Assembly: GCF_000237925.1 (NCBI RefSeq)
Contig: NC_031495.1
Location: forward strand, 61,982,939-62,046,938
Source: Schistosoma mansoni
Lineage: Eukaryota > Platyhelminthes > Trematoda > Strigeidida > Schistosomatidae
DNA length: 64,000 bases
Direction of reading: 5' to 3'
Position numbers and translations under genes: made by a program
The notes under the pieces: generated by a model
Database searches by the model: none
Seen by the model: the letters and a program-made list of their open reading frames with translations, nothing else
Told to the model about the DNA's origin: nothing
Shown: positions 1 through 12,300 of the stretch, in pieces
How positions within the stretch are numbered: the first letter of the stretch is position 1
How the letters are laid out: the number at the start of each line of letters is the position of its first letter

Positions 1-34
1 TAACACAAAACATTTTTTATTGAAGTGACTAAGG

Positions 35-250
35 GATGCATTAGGTATGCCAAACTACTGCCTACTGGTGTAGGGTAGAAGAAGGTTGGAATAAAGTTTG
101 GGGCAGTCAAACTAAACTGTAATATAAGTTCATAAAGTCATTGAATGTTGGTTTGTTACATAAGTAGGTTATGACCAGTCGATTAGGGTCTAGGCTATCA
201 TTGTTACTAATAGTTGGAGACGTTGGATGCCATCTCTCGGAATAGGTTTG
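35..250 (+). mobile_element. RTE-B LINE, decayed 3' end
   Basis: Degenerate match to the 3' part of the RTE-B family seen better at 55170-55400 (same order of 'gtgtaggg', 'ggttggaa', 'ttggagac'). It breaks off where the solo LTR at 251-755 begins and appears to resume just after 756, so the LTR seems to have landed inside it. Assigned by eye; strongly diverged. Confidence 0.45.
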
Positions 251-755
251 TGTTATAACTTGTGTGGCCGCCTGGATGCCCTGTTTGTGTATAACGTGAT
301 AATACCGCCAATTAGAGAGCAGTGATTTATTGATCGGACCAACGATTCATAAAATTCGTGAGAACAGTCTAGAGTACTTATCGGTCCTGCTTTCTTCCTA
401 GCCCGGCCAGTTAAGTCAAGAACACCAATAACAGCCTCTGTAATATGAATCACTATTCTCAAACATAATGGGTTTATATACCAAACAAATTGACCACATC
501 GTACCATAAAATAGAAAATAATATTTGTACAAGATTTGGCCAAATGTGGCTGTGAATAGGGGGAACAGTAATTAATGGACTAGGGATAACTCAAGAATGG
601 TAAATCGTATAACAATAGTCTATGGGTCAAAATAAACCTCATTATTAGAGGAACGTGTTTAGTTAGTTTAGTTAGTTAATAATTATCCGATAAAAATATC
701 CACATAGTATTGGTTCATGAATAGTTCTCAAAAGGTACCACTCATAATTCTGACA
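251..755 (-). mobile_element. Solo LTR (LTR-retrotransposon fossil), copy 1
   Basis: About 505 bp, homologous along its length to the repeats at 1052-1545 (opposite orientation) and 44192-44676. In its own orientation it opens with TGTCAGAATT and closes with TATAACA, with a TATA-like promoter region in the middle. No internal coding region accompanies it, so it is a solo LTR relic, moderately diverged. The clade (Gypsy-like is common in schistosomes) cannot be fixed without the internal region. Confidence 0.6.
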
Positions 756-864
756 TAGATGAAATCACTGTCTCAAGATAATTATACTTTTTATTCCGTG
801 AATTTATTCTTTGTTTTCGAATCTTATTGTCTTGTCTACGTCTAATCCTTTTTTACTGCTACTG

Positions 865-886
865 ATATATATATATATATATATAT
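865..886. repeat. (AT)n microsatellite
   Basis: Uninterrupted AT dinucleotide run lying between the two opposed LTR copies. Confidence 0.9.
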
Positions 887-1051
887 GCTTTGACTATACA
901 AAAGAAAATATAAAAGAAAATATAACTAAATACACCAAATAAAACTCGTTAATTAAGTTGTGAAAATATAAACATCAGGTCGTTTAGGTTGAATTCACTC
1001 TTTCATTCAGTTAGTTAAATCATTTTGTCTTTAAAACAAAAGGGAACAATA

Positions 1052-1545
1052 TGTTATATTCCGTGGAGATTTATGAATGGTAACTTTGAGAACTATTTAT
1101 GGACCAATATGATATGTATATGTCTTATTGTATAATTGTTAAGTAACTAAACTATTCATATTCGTGTCCCTCTTATTATAAGCTTTATTTTGACCCATAG
1201 ACTATTGTTATACGATTTACCATTCTTGAGTTATCCCTAGTCCATTAATTACTGTTCCCCCTATTCACGGCCACATTTGGCCAAATCTTGTACAAATATT
1301 ATTTTCTATTTTATGGTACGATGTGGTCAATTTGTTTGGTATATAAACCCATTATGTTTGAGAATAGTGATTCATATTACAGAGGCTGTTATTGGTGTTC
1401 TTGACTTAACTGGCTAGGCTAGGCAGATAACAGGATTGATAAATGCTCGAGACTAGTCATACAGCTATTGTGTATCATTGGGCGATCAATAAATTCATTG
1501 TTCTCTCAATAGGCGAGCCAATAGATATTACACAATATATTGAGT
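1052..1545 (+). mobile_element. Solo LTR (fossil), copy 2, opposed to copy 1
   Basis: Starts with TGTTATATTCC and is closely similar, in reverse complement, to 251-755 over 'tttattttgacccatagac', 'ttgttatacgattta' and the TATA-like stretch 'ggtatataaaccc'. Similarity fades after about 1520. Again no internal region. Together with copy 1 it forms a roughly 1.3-kb inverted arrangement around an AT-rich spacer. Confidence 0.6.
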
Positions 1546-1884
1546 TTCAGATAAAACTCATCAATTTATAAGTATATCAAAGTGAACAAAGTTTTGTATT
1601 TATACATAATTTATTCCTATGTCATTTGGTCAATGAATATAATTAATTATTAAAGCATGATAAATGATGTTTTAAATTACATGATTAGAACGGAGTTAAA
1701 ATTCTGATAGAGCCAAAAAGATCATTTCATGAACAAACTTAGGACAGTTATCAACTGAAAAAATTAAAATATTTGCGTTATATTTCCAAAAATAAATAAC
1801 TGAGGCATCGCGTTGACACCATTATGACAACAATAATGAGATACAATTTCTCGAACAATTTTGTAAGCTAATCTCATTGTCAGT

Positions 1885-2462
1885 CAGCTGTAGGAAGGAT
1901 TTGAATGTGACCAACGTGTTCTCGTGTGCAGTTACGGGTATGAAGGTTAATATCAGTTCCCGTGTGCCCACACCGTGAAAGGGTATTTCTTGAGGGACCT
2001 GAAAAGGAAATTGGATTAGTGTTGGTCTTAACGACCTGGGAGCGTAAACGCAGTGCCCAAGGGACAACTGCTTGAGGCCGGTCACGCATGGCCTTCTTAT
2101 GGGGGATTTTTTACGTATTAGCTCTGTTCTTTAAAGGACCTTACCGCCGGAAATCCGTGAGGTAAGGTGAGGAGTAACATTTTTAGGGTCGACCTTTTCT
2201 AACCCCACCCCTCCTTGTGGGAAGGCAGCATCGCTGTTATGCTGATTGTCTGAAGGAAACACCTTATTTCACACACACCTCTGTACAGTCAGCAGTACGA
2301 TTTCGTCTTCGGACCTTGGAATTGCTGCTTTTAGTCTTACCGCTCTTCAACCGACCTGTCTGGCATGGTAGGACCTTGAGGAACGATTGTTCCAGCCAGT
2401 ATAGCTCGATTGGTTCATCACGATAGGCAAGCCCGACCACCACGTCAAGGTAGCGGCAACGG
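1885..2462 (-). mobile_element. RTE-B LINE, 5' end only
   Basis: Matches in reverse orientation the 5' leader of the RTE-B copy at 30903-31500 and the block at 54020-54407. Shared landmarks are 'ccaccacgtcaaggtag' at the 5' edge, the 'gaaggcagcatcgctgt' stretch, and the segment matching the plus-strand leader before the endonuclease. It stops before the endonuclease coding region, which is unusual because LINEs normally lose the 5' end; a later break is likely. Confidence 0.7.
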
Positions 2463-2559
2463 TGGTAAAAAACAGCAAATATGACACAACCCGGAAGAAT
2501 TTATTTCAGGCATTCAGATGTAAGCAGAAATTTATCTATTAATTTGAACACATGAACAT

Positions 2560-3345
2560 TGGGACATGGGGAAAGCTCAGTTATTATATAAACTTAATGA
2601 GGTTCAAAATCATATTGTGATGATTTATGAAACAGAAAATAATGGCCAATTGGCCTTTTTAGACATACTTTTGAGTCGAAGAGAGGATGGTACTATAAGA
2701 CAGTTAGTTTATAGGAAACCAACTTGGACGGGGCAATAGTTAAATTTCCACAGTTTCTGTCCATTACAATGCAAGTGAGGCCTGATTAAGTGTCTCTTTG
2801 ATAGGATTCAGAGAATTTGCATTACTGACACAGTTGAAAAGATGAAAAGTTGCTGACCGACACATTAATATTAAATGGTTATGCACTAAAGTTTATTAAT
2901 AGATGCAAAAGTCAGTTAATTCCAAGGCCTCTAGTTTACTCGGTTCCAAAGAAGAAAGTTTATATCTATCTACCATATAAAGGTGAATCCAATCGTATAG
3001 TTTTAAGACAGAAATTGAAGGCAGCCATCAAAAAAATCTATTACGCTGCTCAATTGATTTTGATTGAAAAGTCTAAGCCCATGATTCCAAATAGACCTAG
3101 ACAATGCACAAATGATTACGTCACGTCCCACTGTATTTACCAATTTACATGTTTGTGTGGACACACATACATAGGGAGGAGTAATCGAACAATACAATCA
3201 AAGGTCATTAAACATGTGCCTAGGTGGTTTCAGAGCCAATTAATGTCAACGTGGGAGGTAGAAAACCTATTAACTCAGTTTTTCACAAAAGATGTGAAAC
3301 ATAACACCGTAGTATATTGTTTCACGTAATTATATTCTATATTAC
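2560..3345 (+). mobile_element. Penelope-like element fragment (RT end, linker, GIY-YIG)
   Basis: Codes for the C-terminal half of a Penelope-like polyprotein. Around 2640-2750 lies the conserved 'LAFLDILLSR..DG' plus 'VYRKPT' block that follows the RT core. The open frame 2850-3329 (159 codons) carries the linker and then the GIY-YIG nuclease start, 'CIYQFTCLCGHTYIGRSNR' with its flanking cysteines. The two blocks lie in different frames, so the element is broken. The RT catalytic YADD/YVDD region is absent (5' truncated). Penelope-like elements are non-LTR-type retroelements known from schistosomes (Cercyon, Perere-10). Confidence 0.75.
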
Positions 3346-3781
3346 AGCAAGGAGACAGTTATCTGAATTATCTTCGAACTAACGAACAAAAGCTTTACAA
3401 TATTTGCAAGTGATGTTCTTTATACCAGCTCTGATAATGAAATATCATGTATAGATTCGTTGATTAACTGTACACTAAGTCAAGTTATAAATCGTTACAT
3501 AGACACCTATAAGGTGTTATTGATAGTCCGTCACTTGATAAAGGTTATTAGTCTGTAAGTCACAATCTTATCAAACTTCACAGTTACCATATAGTAAAAA
3601 AAATATCTAAATTAATCCTAGTTAAGTAAATATTCACGAGTATAAACATGCATAATGAATTGAGATGATTACAATAAATACATTCACACATACAATATTC
3701 CTAGTTCACTTTTAAAGTAGAATGTATTGACTGAGAAGATAAGCTATGCTGAGGAAATTAGGCTAAAGTTTAATCAAGTAG
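3346..3781. other. No gene recognised
   Basis: AT-rich sequence between the Penelope fragment and the SINE. No splice-bounded reading frame or recognised repeat was seen on either strand. Confidence 0.5.
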
Positions 3782-3945
3782 TTGAATTCGTGAGTCGATC
3801 TAAGCTAGACCACCACGGAAAACCTAGAAGCACTGAACGACCGTTTCGTCCTAGTATGGAACTCCTCAGCAGTGCGTATCCACGATCCCGCACGCGGGAC
3901 TCAAAACGAGGACCTTCGGTCTCGCGTGCGAATTTAATCAGTCAA
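3782..3945 (-). mobile_element. Ribozyme SINE, type 2 (truncated)
   Basis: On the minus strand it holds the tRNA-like B-box region (decayed), then a hammerhead-like motif, then the 3' body 'ctaggttttccgtggtgg' and the terminal 'tctagctt' motif shared with copies at 11222-11643, 57095-57225 and 60491-60820. The tRNA-head end is truncated. Confidence 0.65.
3830..3875 (-). ncRNA. Hammerhead ribozyme motif, core intact
   Basis: Minus strand reads stem I GCACTG, core CTGAGGA, a short stem II with 'GTTC...GGAC', GAAA, a minimal stem III beginning with C, the triplet GTT, then CAGTGC closing stem I. CUGANGA and GAAA are both preserved. GTT fits the NUH cleavage rule although the family form is GTC. 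This is the best-preserved type 2 core in the window. Activity is not shown by sequence alone. Confidence 0.6.
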
Positions 3946-4136
3946 TCTATTAATTCAAATAATAATTATTACTACCATAATATTAGCATTAAGTTTACTA
4001 TTCTTGTTATCTTGTTACAGTTAACAATAACAAAAACCTGAAACTGAAATATCTGAAGAGTAATTAGCTTTATAAGTGAAAATATATAAAACACGATATA
4101 TAACAAATGATCATATGGTTTACAATAAACAAACAT

Positions 4137-4285
4137 ACAAACCGAGAATTGAAAGCAGACATCAAAAGGATGAATAGCAATTGGAAAGAACTGGAAAGGA
4201 TTGTCCAAGATAGAGTTCGATGGAGGATGTTGGTGGGTGGCTCATGTTCCTCCACGAGGGGCAACAGGCGTAAGTGGGCAAGTAA
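4137..4285 (+). mobile_element. RTE-A LINE, 3' end fragment
   Basis: Matches the last 150 bp of the RTE-A copy at 8270-8400: codes for '...[18 protein letters not shown]' followed by the terminal 'aggcgtaagt' and a degenerate TAAG repeat tail. Strong 5' truncation, as expected for LINE insertion. Confidence 0.85.
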
Positions 4286-4547
4286 GTGACCATATGGTAC
4301 AAACAGTGTTCAATCGATGAGGTTCAAGTAAAAAGTTATTACTTTACAACTAAATTGACTTTACGTAGTTTTAAATGTTTGTAGATAAACTGTAAACTTT
4401 ATTATAAATCTCAACGGATTATGGACTTATAATACATGCTTTTTTATTCTACTTTGCTTTGATTAACAAAAACTTGACTTAAAATAGAGCTCATGAATGT
4501 CCATTTGATAATTAAACAAACCTGTGCCGATAGCCTCTATATATCCA

Positions 4548-4745
4548 AGACGACACAAGGCTGGTAAAGGAAAGACAGAATGTAGCTAGAAGTGGAATCC
4601 AGGACACACGTTCAGTCCTATTTGGGTCCTGCCAATTGAATGGACCCGGGCATCCCAGAGTTGATGTACACTCCGTTACTCGAACCCATTACCAATCGCT
4701 TCAAACCCCATCACGTTATTCACTAAATTACCAAGTCTAAATAGT
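4548..4745 (-). mobile_element. Ribozyme SINE, type 1 (Sm-alpha-like)
   Basis: Minus strand shows the tRNA-like promoter: an A-box-like 'gaataacgtgatgg' and a B box 'gggttcgagta'. Then come 'catcaactctgggatgc' and a decayed hammerhead segment ('aggacccaaataggac', 'gtgtcctggattcc'). The CUGANGA core is lost here. Same family as 15045-15215 and 21570-21750. Confidence 0.75.
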
Positions 4746-5477
4746 CACTGGATCCCACTCTGCTAACCGCATTCCATCTATTCCATATCGATTTAGTAAC
4801 TAAGTTACACTAAATAGATGAACACTTTCTCTATTAAGATTAAACATATATTTATCGGTTTTTGCTATCTTTGAAGTGATTATGGGTTCACCTAGTCTGC
4901 GAATGAAACAAAGACTTGTGACCAAAGACCAATAAGCTCGCTATTCTGATGTGTCCCAGCCCTGCTAACTAGGGAGAGAAGTCGAAGTCCGAACGAGGAA
5001 TAAATATATTCCGCAAGTAACAAGAAGCATAAGCAATCCAACACGAAGAAACTAAACGTATATATACAACATAAAACTGTCCTTGGGAAGCGTTACAAAA
5101 TAACATACTAAAAGACACAAAGAACCAATAGCGTTTAAGACTTTCCCAAGTGGGAAGTACGACATGAAGCTGAAAATAGAGCTTTTGGTGAGAAAACAAA
5201 GAAATTCAAAATAAAATTACAAAACTAAGATGTTTACCAAGTGACTTCTGGGGATCTAACATCCTCAACAGTTTTTGTTTGCGGTCACATAAACCCATGC
5301 GAAACTGAAACTATCTTATCGACAAAAAAACGAACCGACAGCGAAAGAACAGTTTCACACTAACTAGCCCGTTTAGACAGAAAGAGTAAACCTGACTAAA
5401 GACTGGATTGGTGTTGACGAGATTTAAAGATGAAAGTTTCAAAATTTCTATATAAATATATCTACATTGAGATGGTG
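4746..5477. other. No gene recognised
   Basis: AT-rich stretch upstream of the RTE-A copy. Short frames are present on the minus strand (4969-5199, 5311-5586) but lack splice context, family motifs or codon bias, and are taken as chance. Confidence 0.5.
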
Positions 5478-8407
5478 GTTGGAGATAGTCAAAGGAAAGA
5501 CCAGCCAAATAGCAATGGAAATGAGGAGATACAACTTGGCAGTACTCGGAATCAGCGAAACCCATTGGACACAAACTGGACAACAAAGGCTAGGTACGGG
5601 AGAGATGCTTCTGCACTCCGGTCACGAAGAGGAAAATGCTCCACACACTCAGGGAGTTGCTCTAGTGCTGTACGGAGAAGCACGAAATGCACTTGTAAGA
5701 CGGGAATCTCATGGATCCAGGATAATCAAAGAATCATTCAAAACAAAGAAGGAGAGGATCACAATGAATGTTATCTAATGTTATCCACCGACCAATAATA
5801 GCAACGACGACGATAAAGATCAGTTCTATGAGAAGCTACAATCAATCATAGCGAAGTGCTCAAGAAAAGGACCTCACCATCCTGATGGAAGGTCTGAATG
5901 CTGAGGTCGGAGTGGACAACACAGGATATGAAGATATCATGGGACAACATGGACTAGGAGAGAGAAATGAAGATGGGGAGAGATTCGCAAATCTATGTGC
6001 ATTCAACAAATTGGTTATAGGTGGCACAATATTTCCTCACAAACGCATACACAAAGCTACATGGATCTCACCGGACCACACCACAGATAACAAGATAGAT
6101 CATATTTGTATCAACAAAAAACTCCGAAGATCAATGGAAGATGTGAGAACCACAAAGGGGGCTGATATAGCTTCATATCACCACTGGCTGGTTGTGGCCA
6201 AGATGATACTGAAGCTAAAGAAACACTGGACAACTGGACAAACAACACTACAAAGGTTCAATACAGCCTTCCTTCGAGATACTGACAAGCTCAACGAATT
6301 CAAGATAACTCTCAACAACAGGCTCCAAGCTTTACAGAATTTATTGAAAGAACAAGAAACTACTTTGGAGGACAACTGGAAAGGGATAAAAGAAGCACTA
6401 ACTTCAACGTGTCAGGAGGTTCTTGGTCCTAAGAAGCATCATCATAAGGAATGGATCTCTATGGGAACCCTGGACAAAATTCAAGAAAGGAAGAACAAGA
6501 AACTAGCAATTAACAACAGCCGAACACGAGCAGAGAAAGTCAAGGCACAAGCAGACTACACAGAAGCAAACAGGGAAGTGAAGAAAAGCATTAAGGCCGA
6601 CAAGCAGAAATACATGGGAGATCTAGCAACGACGGCGGAAAAAGCTGCAAGAGAAGGGAATATGAGACAACTATATGATACAACGAAGAAATTGGCAGGA
6701 AGATATAGCAAACAAGAGAGACCAGTCAAGGACAAAGAAGGAAAGACAATCACTGAGATTGAAGGACAGAGGAAAAGATGGGCAGAATACTTCGAGGAAC
6801 TGCTGAATAGACCAGCCCCATTGAATCCACCGAACATCGAAGCAGCACACACTGACCTTCCAATAGATGTCACTCCACCAACGGTCGAAGAAGTCAAGAT
6901 GGCCATCAGACAAATCAAAAATGGGAAGGCGGCAGGACCTGACATTATACCAGCAGAAGCACTGAAGTCAGACATTGAAATAACTGCAAACATGCTTCAC
7001 CTTCTATTCAAGAAGATTTGGGAAGAGGAACAAGTGCCAATGGACTGGAAAGAAGGATATCTCATCAAGATACCAAAGAAAGGAGATCTGAGCAAATGTG
7101 AGAACTACAGAGGCATCAGTTTGTTATCAGTACCAGGAAACGTTTTCAACAGAGTGCTGCTGAATCGGATGAAAGACGCAGTAGACGCCGAACTTACGGA
7201 TCATCAGGCTGGATTCCGTAAGGATAGGTCGTGCACAGACCAGATTGCGACACTACGGATCATCGTAGAACAGTCAGTTGAGTGGAACTCATCACTATAC
7301 GTCAACTTCATCGACTATGAGAAGGCGTTTGAGTGTGGACTGGAGAACATTATGGAAACTTCTTCGACACTATGGAGTTCCTGAAAAGATTGTCAACATT
7401 ATCCAGAACTCATACGATGGACTACAGTGCAAAGTCGTGCATGGAGGACAGCTAACAGATGCGTTTCCAGTAAGGACCGGAGTCAGACAAGGCTGTCTAC
7501 TCTCCCCATTCCTCTTCCTTCTGGTGATTGACTGGATTATGAAGAATTCGACATCTGAAGGGAAATACGGAATACAACAGACAGCTCAGAATCAATTAGA
7601 TGATTTGAACTTCGCAGATGACCTAGCCCTCCTATCTCATACACACGAACAAATACAGATGAAGACCGCGAATGTAGCAGCAGCCTCCGCATCGATAGGC
7701 CTCCACATCCACAAAAGAAAAAGCAAGATTCTCAAATGCAACACGGAGAACACCAACCCAATCACACTTGATGGCGAAACTCTGGAAGAGGTGGAGACAT
7801 TCACGTACCTGGGAAGCATCGTTGATAAACAAGGAGGATCGGATGCAGATGTGAAGGTGAGGATTGGCAAAGCAAGGGCAGCATTTCTACAATTGAAGAA
7901 CGTATGGAACTCAAAACAACTGTCAACTAATTTCAAAGTAAGAATCTTCAATACGAACGTCAAGACAGTCCTACTGTACAGAGCTGAAACGTGGAGAACT
8001 ATTACGACAATCATCAGGAAGGTACAAGTATTTATAAACAGTTGTCTCCGCAAAATACTCAACATCCATTGGCCGGATACTATCAGCAACAGCGTTTTAT
8101 GGGAGAGGACAAACCAGCTTCCAGCTGAAGAGGAAATTAGGAAAAGACGTTGGAAGTGGATCGGACATACATTAAGGAAATCGCCAATGTGCATCACAAC
8201 TCAATCCCTAACTTGGAATTCGGAAGGGAAGTGGAAAAGAGGAAGGCAAAAGAACACACTACGCCGGGAAATAGAAGCAGATATGAAAAGGACGAATAGC
8301 AACTGGAAAGAACTGGAAAGGAAGGCTCAGGACAGAGTTGGATGGAGAATGCTGGTGAGCGGCCTATACTCCTCGACGAGGGGTAACAGGCGTAAGTAAG
8401 TAAGTAA
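5478..8407 (+). mobile_element. RTE-A LINE, nearly complete coding region, frameshifted
   Basis: RTE-clade non-LTR retrotransposon encoding an AP-type endonuclease and reverse transcriptase. The endonuclease starts at about 5500 with '[11 protein letters not shown]'. Its Asp/Asn loop reads MEGLNAEVG at 5885, where the sister copy at 43370 has MGDLNAKVG. The 'DHICI' and 'HH.LVVAKM' blocks follow. RT motifs: 'GPDIIPAEALK', '[18 protein letters not shown]', motif A 'DYEKAF' (about 7310), '[17 protein letters not shown]' (about 7490), and the catalytic FADD (about 7615). The thumb and 'LYRAETWRT' region runs to 8399. At least three frames are needed: near 5780, 5880, and about 7330, where 2 nt of the 'AFDSVDR' codons are missing. 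The 3' end is (TAAG)n, typical of RTE. The 5' leader present in the copies at 18993 and 42687 is missing. Confidence 0.92.
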
Positions 8408-9316
8408 TTGCAGTCCTAAACATCAATGGGAAGATTCAAACAAACAATACTAAGTGAATTTAATCTTTGACTTTATTTTTAGTAAGAGAAATAAATACAA
8501 ATTATAAAAGAATATCACATTTAGATTTATGATGTTCAGACAACACTAACAAGTATGAATACCGTTGGTCAATTCTAGTGGCTATTTCAAAACACTAGCA
8601 TGTATGCAGGAAAAAAGTCAAATGTTCAAGTTAATAAAGCGAATTCAATTTACAGAAAATTAACACCAACAATGATTCAATAAAACAATTTAAAACAAAG
8701 ATATGATCTTTACAAAATATTTAGGATCCATCTGTGAATATAAAACAATGAGCTCAAAATCCAATCCCGTAAAGTGCTAATCGTAATTTGAATACATATA
8801 ACATTAACAAAGCATGGTATATATTCCAATTTCCGAAGGAGCATATGTGTGGTTAATGTTCTAGATACGCTTAGATGATGATAGTACCCAAAGTATAAAA
8901 AAATGTCGGGTCATATTTCCTATAAAAACGAATACTTAGACGAGGATTGACTAAGGTTGGAAAGGTAAATCTTGAGCTCGCTGTGAAACTTCAAGGTCAT
9001 AAGTCCGATTATGTTTAAGGTCCCGGCTGAGTACTGATGACAAATATGGAACGGCAATAGAATAGCTGTTCAACGCTTCCTGGTTTTAAGTGATTTCACG
9101 ACTGATGAAGATTACCTTTAAAACCAAGACTTTAAAAAATGGGTTTTTATTCTGACATAAGAAAAACATTGCTACAAACGTTACATGAATAAATCACTAA
9201 CCAGTATAAGTGTAAAAACAGATTTTTCTCTTAAAAAAAACTTGAAACAGCACTAAAATGTTAGAGTTTATCAAAGAATTAACGTAAATCTATATACTTC
9301 AAACTAATAAACTAAC
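8408..9316. other. No gene recognised; contains small dispersed repeats
   Basis: AT-rich. Positions about 8422-8460 share a 35-40 bp motif ('gggaagattcaaacaaac' and flanks) with 23829-23868. A GC-richer block at about 8960-9130 looks like a repeat but was not assigned. Further LETMD1-like exons were looked for here on the minus strand and not found. Confidence 0.5.
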
Positions 9317-12300
9317 CTGACTTAACGCATTAGCTAAGTTTCTTAAGGACTTCAAAATAGGTTGAGAATAATTCATAGAACATGAAGACGAGTAAATTAT
9401 TGTCAGAAGCTTAGACTTTAATAAAGATTGAGTACGATAGTCAAATCGATCTTTCAAACATTTTGTATCGATAGATTTACATTGTTCTGGTGTCCAGAAT
9501 GCTCGTGACAGAAAAATACGAGGAAAAGCAAAACTACAAAGAAAAAAATTAGAGCGAGAGGGTACAAGTTAGTGAATATCAAGTGTTTTATATCACAGAT
9601 TATTAATCACTCATTTTAATACCGAAAAAGAAACCATTGAAATAGTTTGCTAACGATTCCTATTGGTGCTTCGCAGCATTAGTGATTGCTTCCTAACAAA
9701 AAAGAGTGTTCAATTCCAATCCAATGAACGAAATAGCGCGGAACCCTGGATTCACCACTAAGATCTATGTTATTTGACATAATTAAATTTTAGAAAACTA
9801 ACCATTTTTGTACTACCAAATGTCTAGCCGGCACGAGCATATTATTTTTAAATGACTAAATAAAAAAGAGTATTGACAGTTATTGTAAAGTCTTTGGGCA
9901 AACAAATATACCTAGAAATCCATTATAATACATAGAAATGAATTTACTGAAAAATCCTAAACGTCCAACCTATACTTCAGTCAGTCAGTCACAACGAAGA
10001 ACTTCGTACGTACGTACATCAGTTCGAGTTGCCATACAACATAAGCACAGAGATGCAGTTGTCCATTCAAATCCCATAGTGGTAGAAGTAGTAAGAGTAT
10101 AAGCAGTAATCCGAAAGATTATGGTTTGAAGATGTTATTCAAGAAGTATAATCCAGTGAAATAAATTTGGAAAGAGAAAAAAGATAGAGACATAAAGAAT
10201 TCAGATTATTAGAATTTGGTAGAACACAAAGAGTGGATGCACCTTCGCCATTGTAAACGATTTTGAGCCATGTCACTCAAGGTCTCTAACCATCGGTTGT
10301 TATCATCTCGCGGATCCCAACCAGGTAGTCTACACCGACCAACATGGCTCAGTCCACTTGTCACTGACTTCATGGATTTTTGCCATGTTTTGATCTGGCC
10401 TCCCCTAGCTTTCTTCCAACCTACTCCAACATCATGAAACATTGCACATCGGGGCAGTCGGTGGTTGGGCATACGTAACACGTGTCCCAGCCATCTCAAC
10501 TGATGAAGTTTCACTACTTCACCAATCAATTTCCCATACTTACCTAGTACCCGTTTCCTAACGACTGCATTACTTACTTGGTTGTCCCAGGATATACGAG
10601 CAATGCTTCGAAGGCACTTATACTTACATTCCTGCTATTCAATTTTGGCAAGATTTTAAGAGTCAACGAATGACTTACAACAGCATTGAAAGGGACTTTT
10701 TCTTTGAACTATACTTATTTCAGAAGCAAAGACTAAGTGATTACTAGTCAAATAGAAATTAGATAAATATCTTTTTGAAGTTACTTTCCATTGCACCCAC
10801 AAGTTCACAAACACACACTTTTAGGAATAAATACATCGGAATGATTTATGGGAGAGTAAATGAATCAAACACATTTCCATTTCAAGGATTATAAACTGTT
10901 AAGAATAAGAGTGGAGAGGAAATTATAAAACTTATACAATTATTATTGGTATATAACTAGTTTTTATTCATTAAACAAGTAATTTATGATAATATTACTT
11001 TATGTCATTTGTAAGGTTTCATATAACTCACTAACCATAGTGATATATTTTGCCGCCAATAAATTACAGTTAATCAATGATTAACTTGTTATTCTACCTG
11101 ACATTATGAATAACCAATTTATTTCCCTATTGAGATTCATTCATAATGGGCTGTGATCTTGCATTTCCCATGAATAAACAAGTGAGTTTTTTACATTAAA
11201 ACAAATATATACATATATATGTTATTATCAGAAGGGGTTTTCTGGAGATTTAGTATTTTTATGGTTGAAAGCGTGAATCAATTGAAGCTAGACCACCATG
11301 GAAAATCTGGAAGCACTGGACGGCCATTTCATCCTATTATGGGACTCCCCAACAGTGCGCATCCACGATCCCGCACTCGCGATCAACTCACTGAAGACAA
11401 TTGGTGAAAGGTTGCTCAACTTCGTGGATCCGTTGAAGTTAGAAATTAACACCGTTGGATGCCGGCTCAGTGGTCTGTCGGTTAAGTGGTCTGGTGCGGG
11501 ATTGATAGGTCCTGGGTTCGAATCTCGCGAGTGCGGGATCGTGGATGCGCACTGCTAAGGAGTCCCACAATAGGACGAGACGGCCGTCCAGTGCTTCCAG
11601 GTTTTCTATGGTGGTCTAGCTTCAATTGACTCACGCTTTCAACATATATATGTCACGATAAGGAAAGTAGAGCCTAATCAAAGAATAGTATAAATAACAA
11701 TATATAATTCTTCATCCTGAATATAATCTCGATTAGTATTCTAAAATCTGGAATCACTTTAAGTTACTATAATATTATTGTAGTTTTATAGTTATTACTT
11801 ACAAGATCGGTAAAATTAATATCGTTCCTGGTAACGGAGCAAGAAGCATTACAGGCAAAATCTTCATCAAGTCTTTAGGTACCTGTAACAAAAAGGAGAG
11901 AAATAAAGAGATTTATTCTACATACATTTTGATACTAAATAAAATATGTTACTTAGTGGATTACTGTTGAAAATGATAGCTTCTATTTTCACCACTACGA
12001 TAGTAGAGACAAGAAAGACTCAAAGTAATGTCTAGTTTGTTACAGTTACAATAAAATAAAACCTGTAGATTTAAAGAATATATTACGCAGAAACACAGAA
12101 TCGTATTCGTAAAGGTTTGTATATTCCCGTTGTTGACGTTAAGGACTTCAATGAATCAGTCACTGTATGTATATATGTGTACTTGACGGATTGCCTCAAT
12201 AATACTATTTAGCCACAAATTTTTATTAAAAGAAAGAAAAGTGTGTCCTGGATTTCACTGTAGCCACCATATAATCGTAAGGAAAACCATATAATTCACT

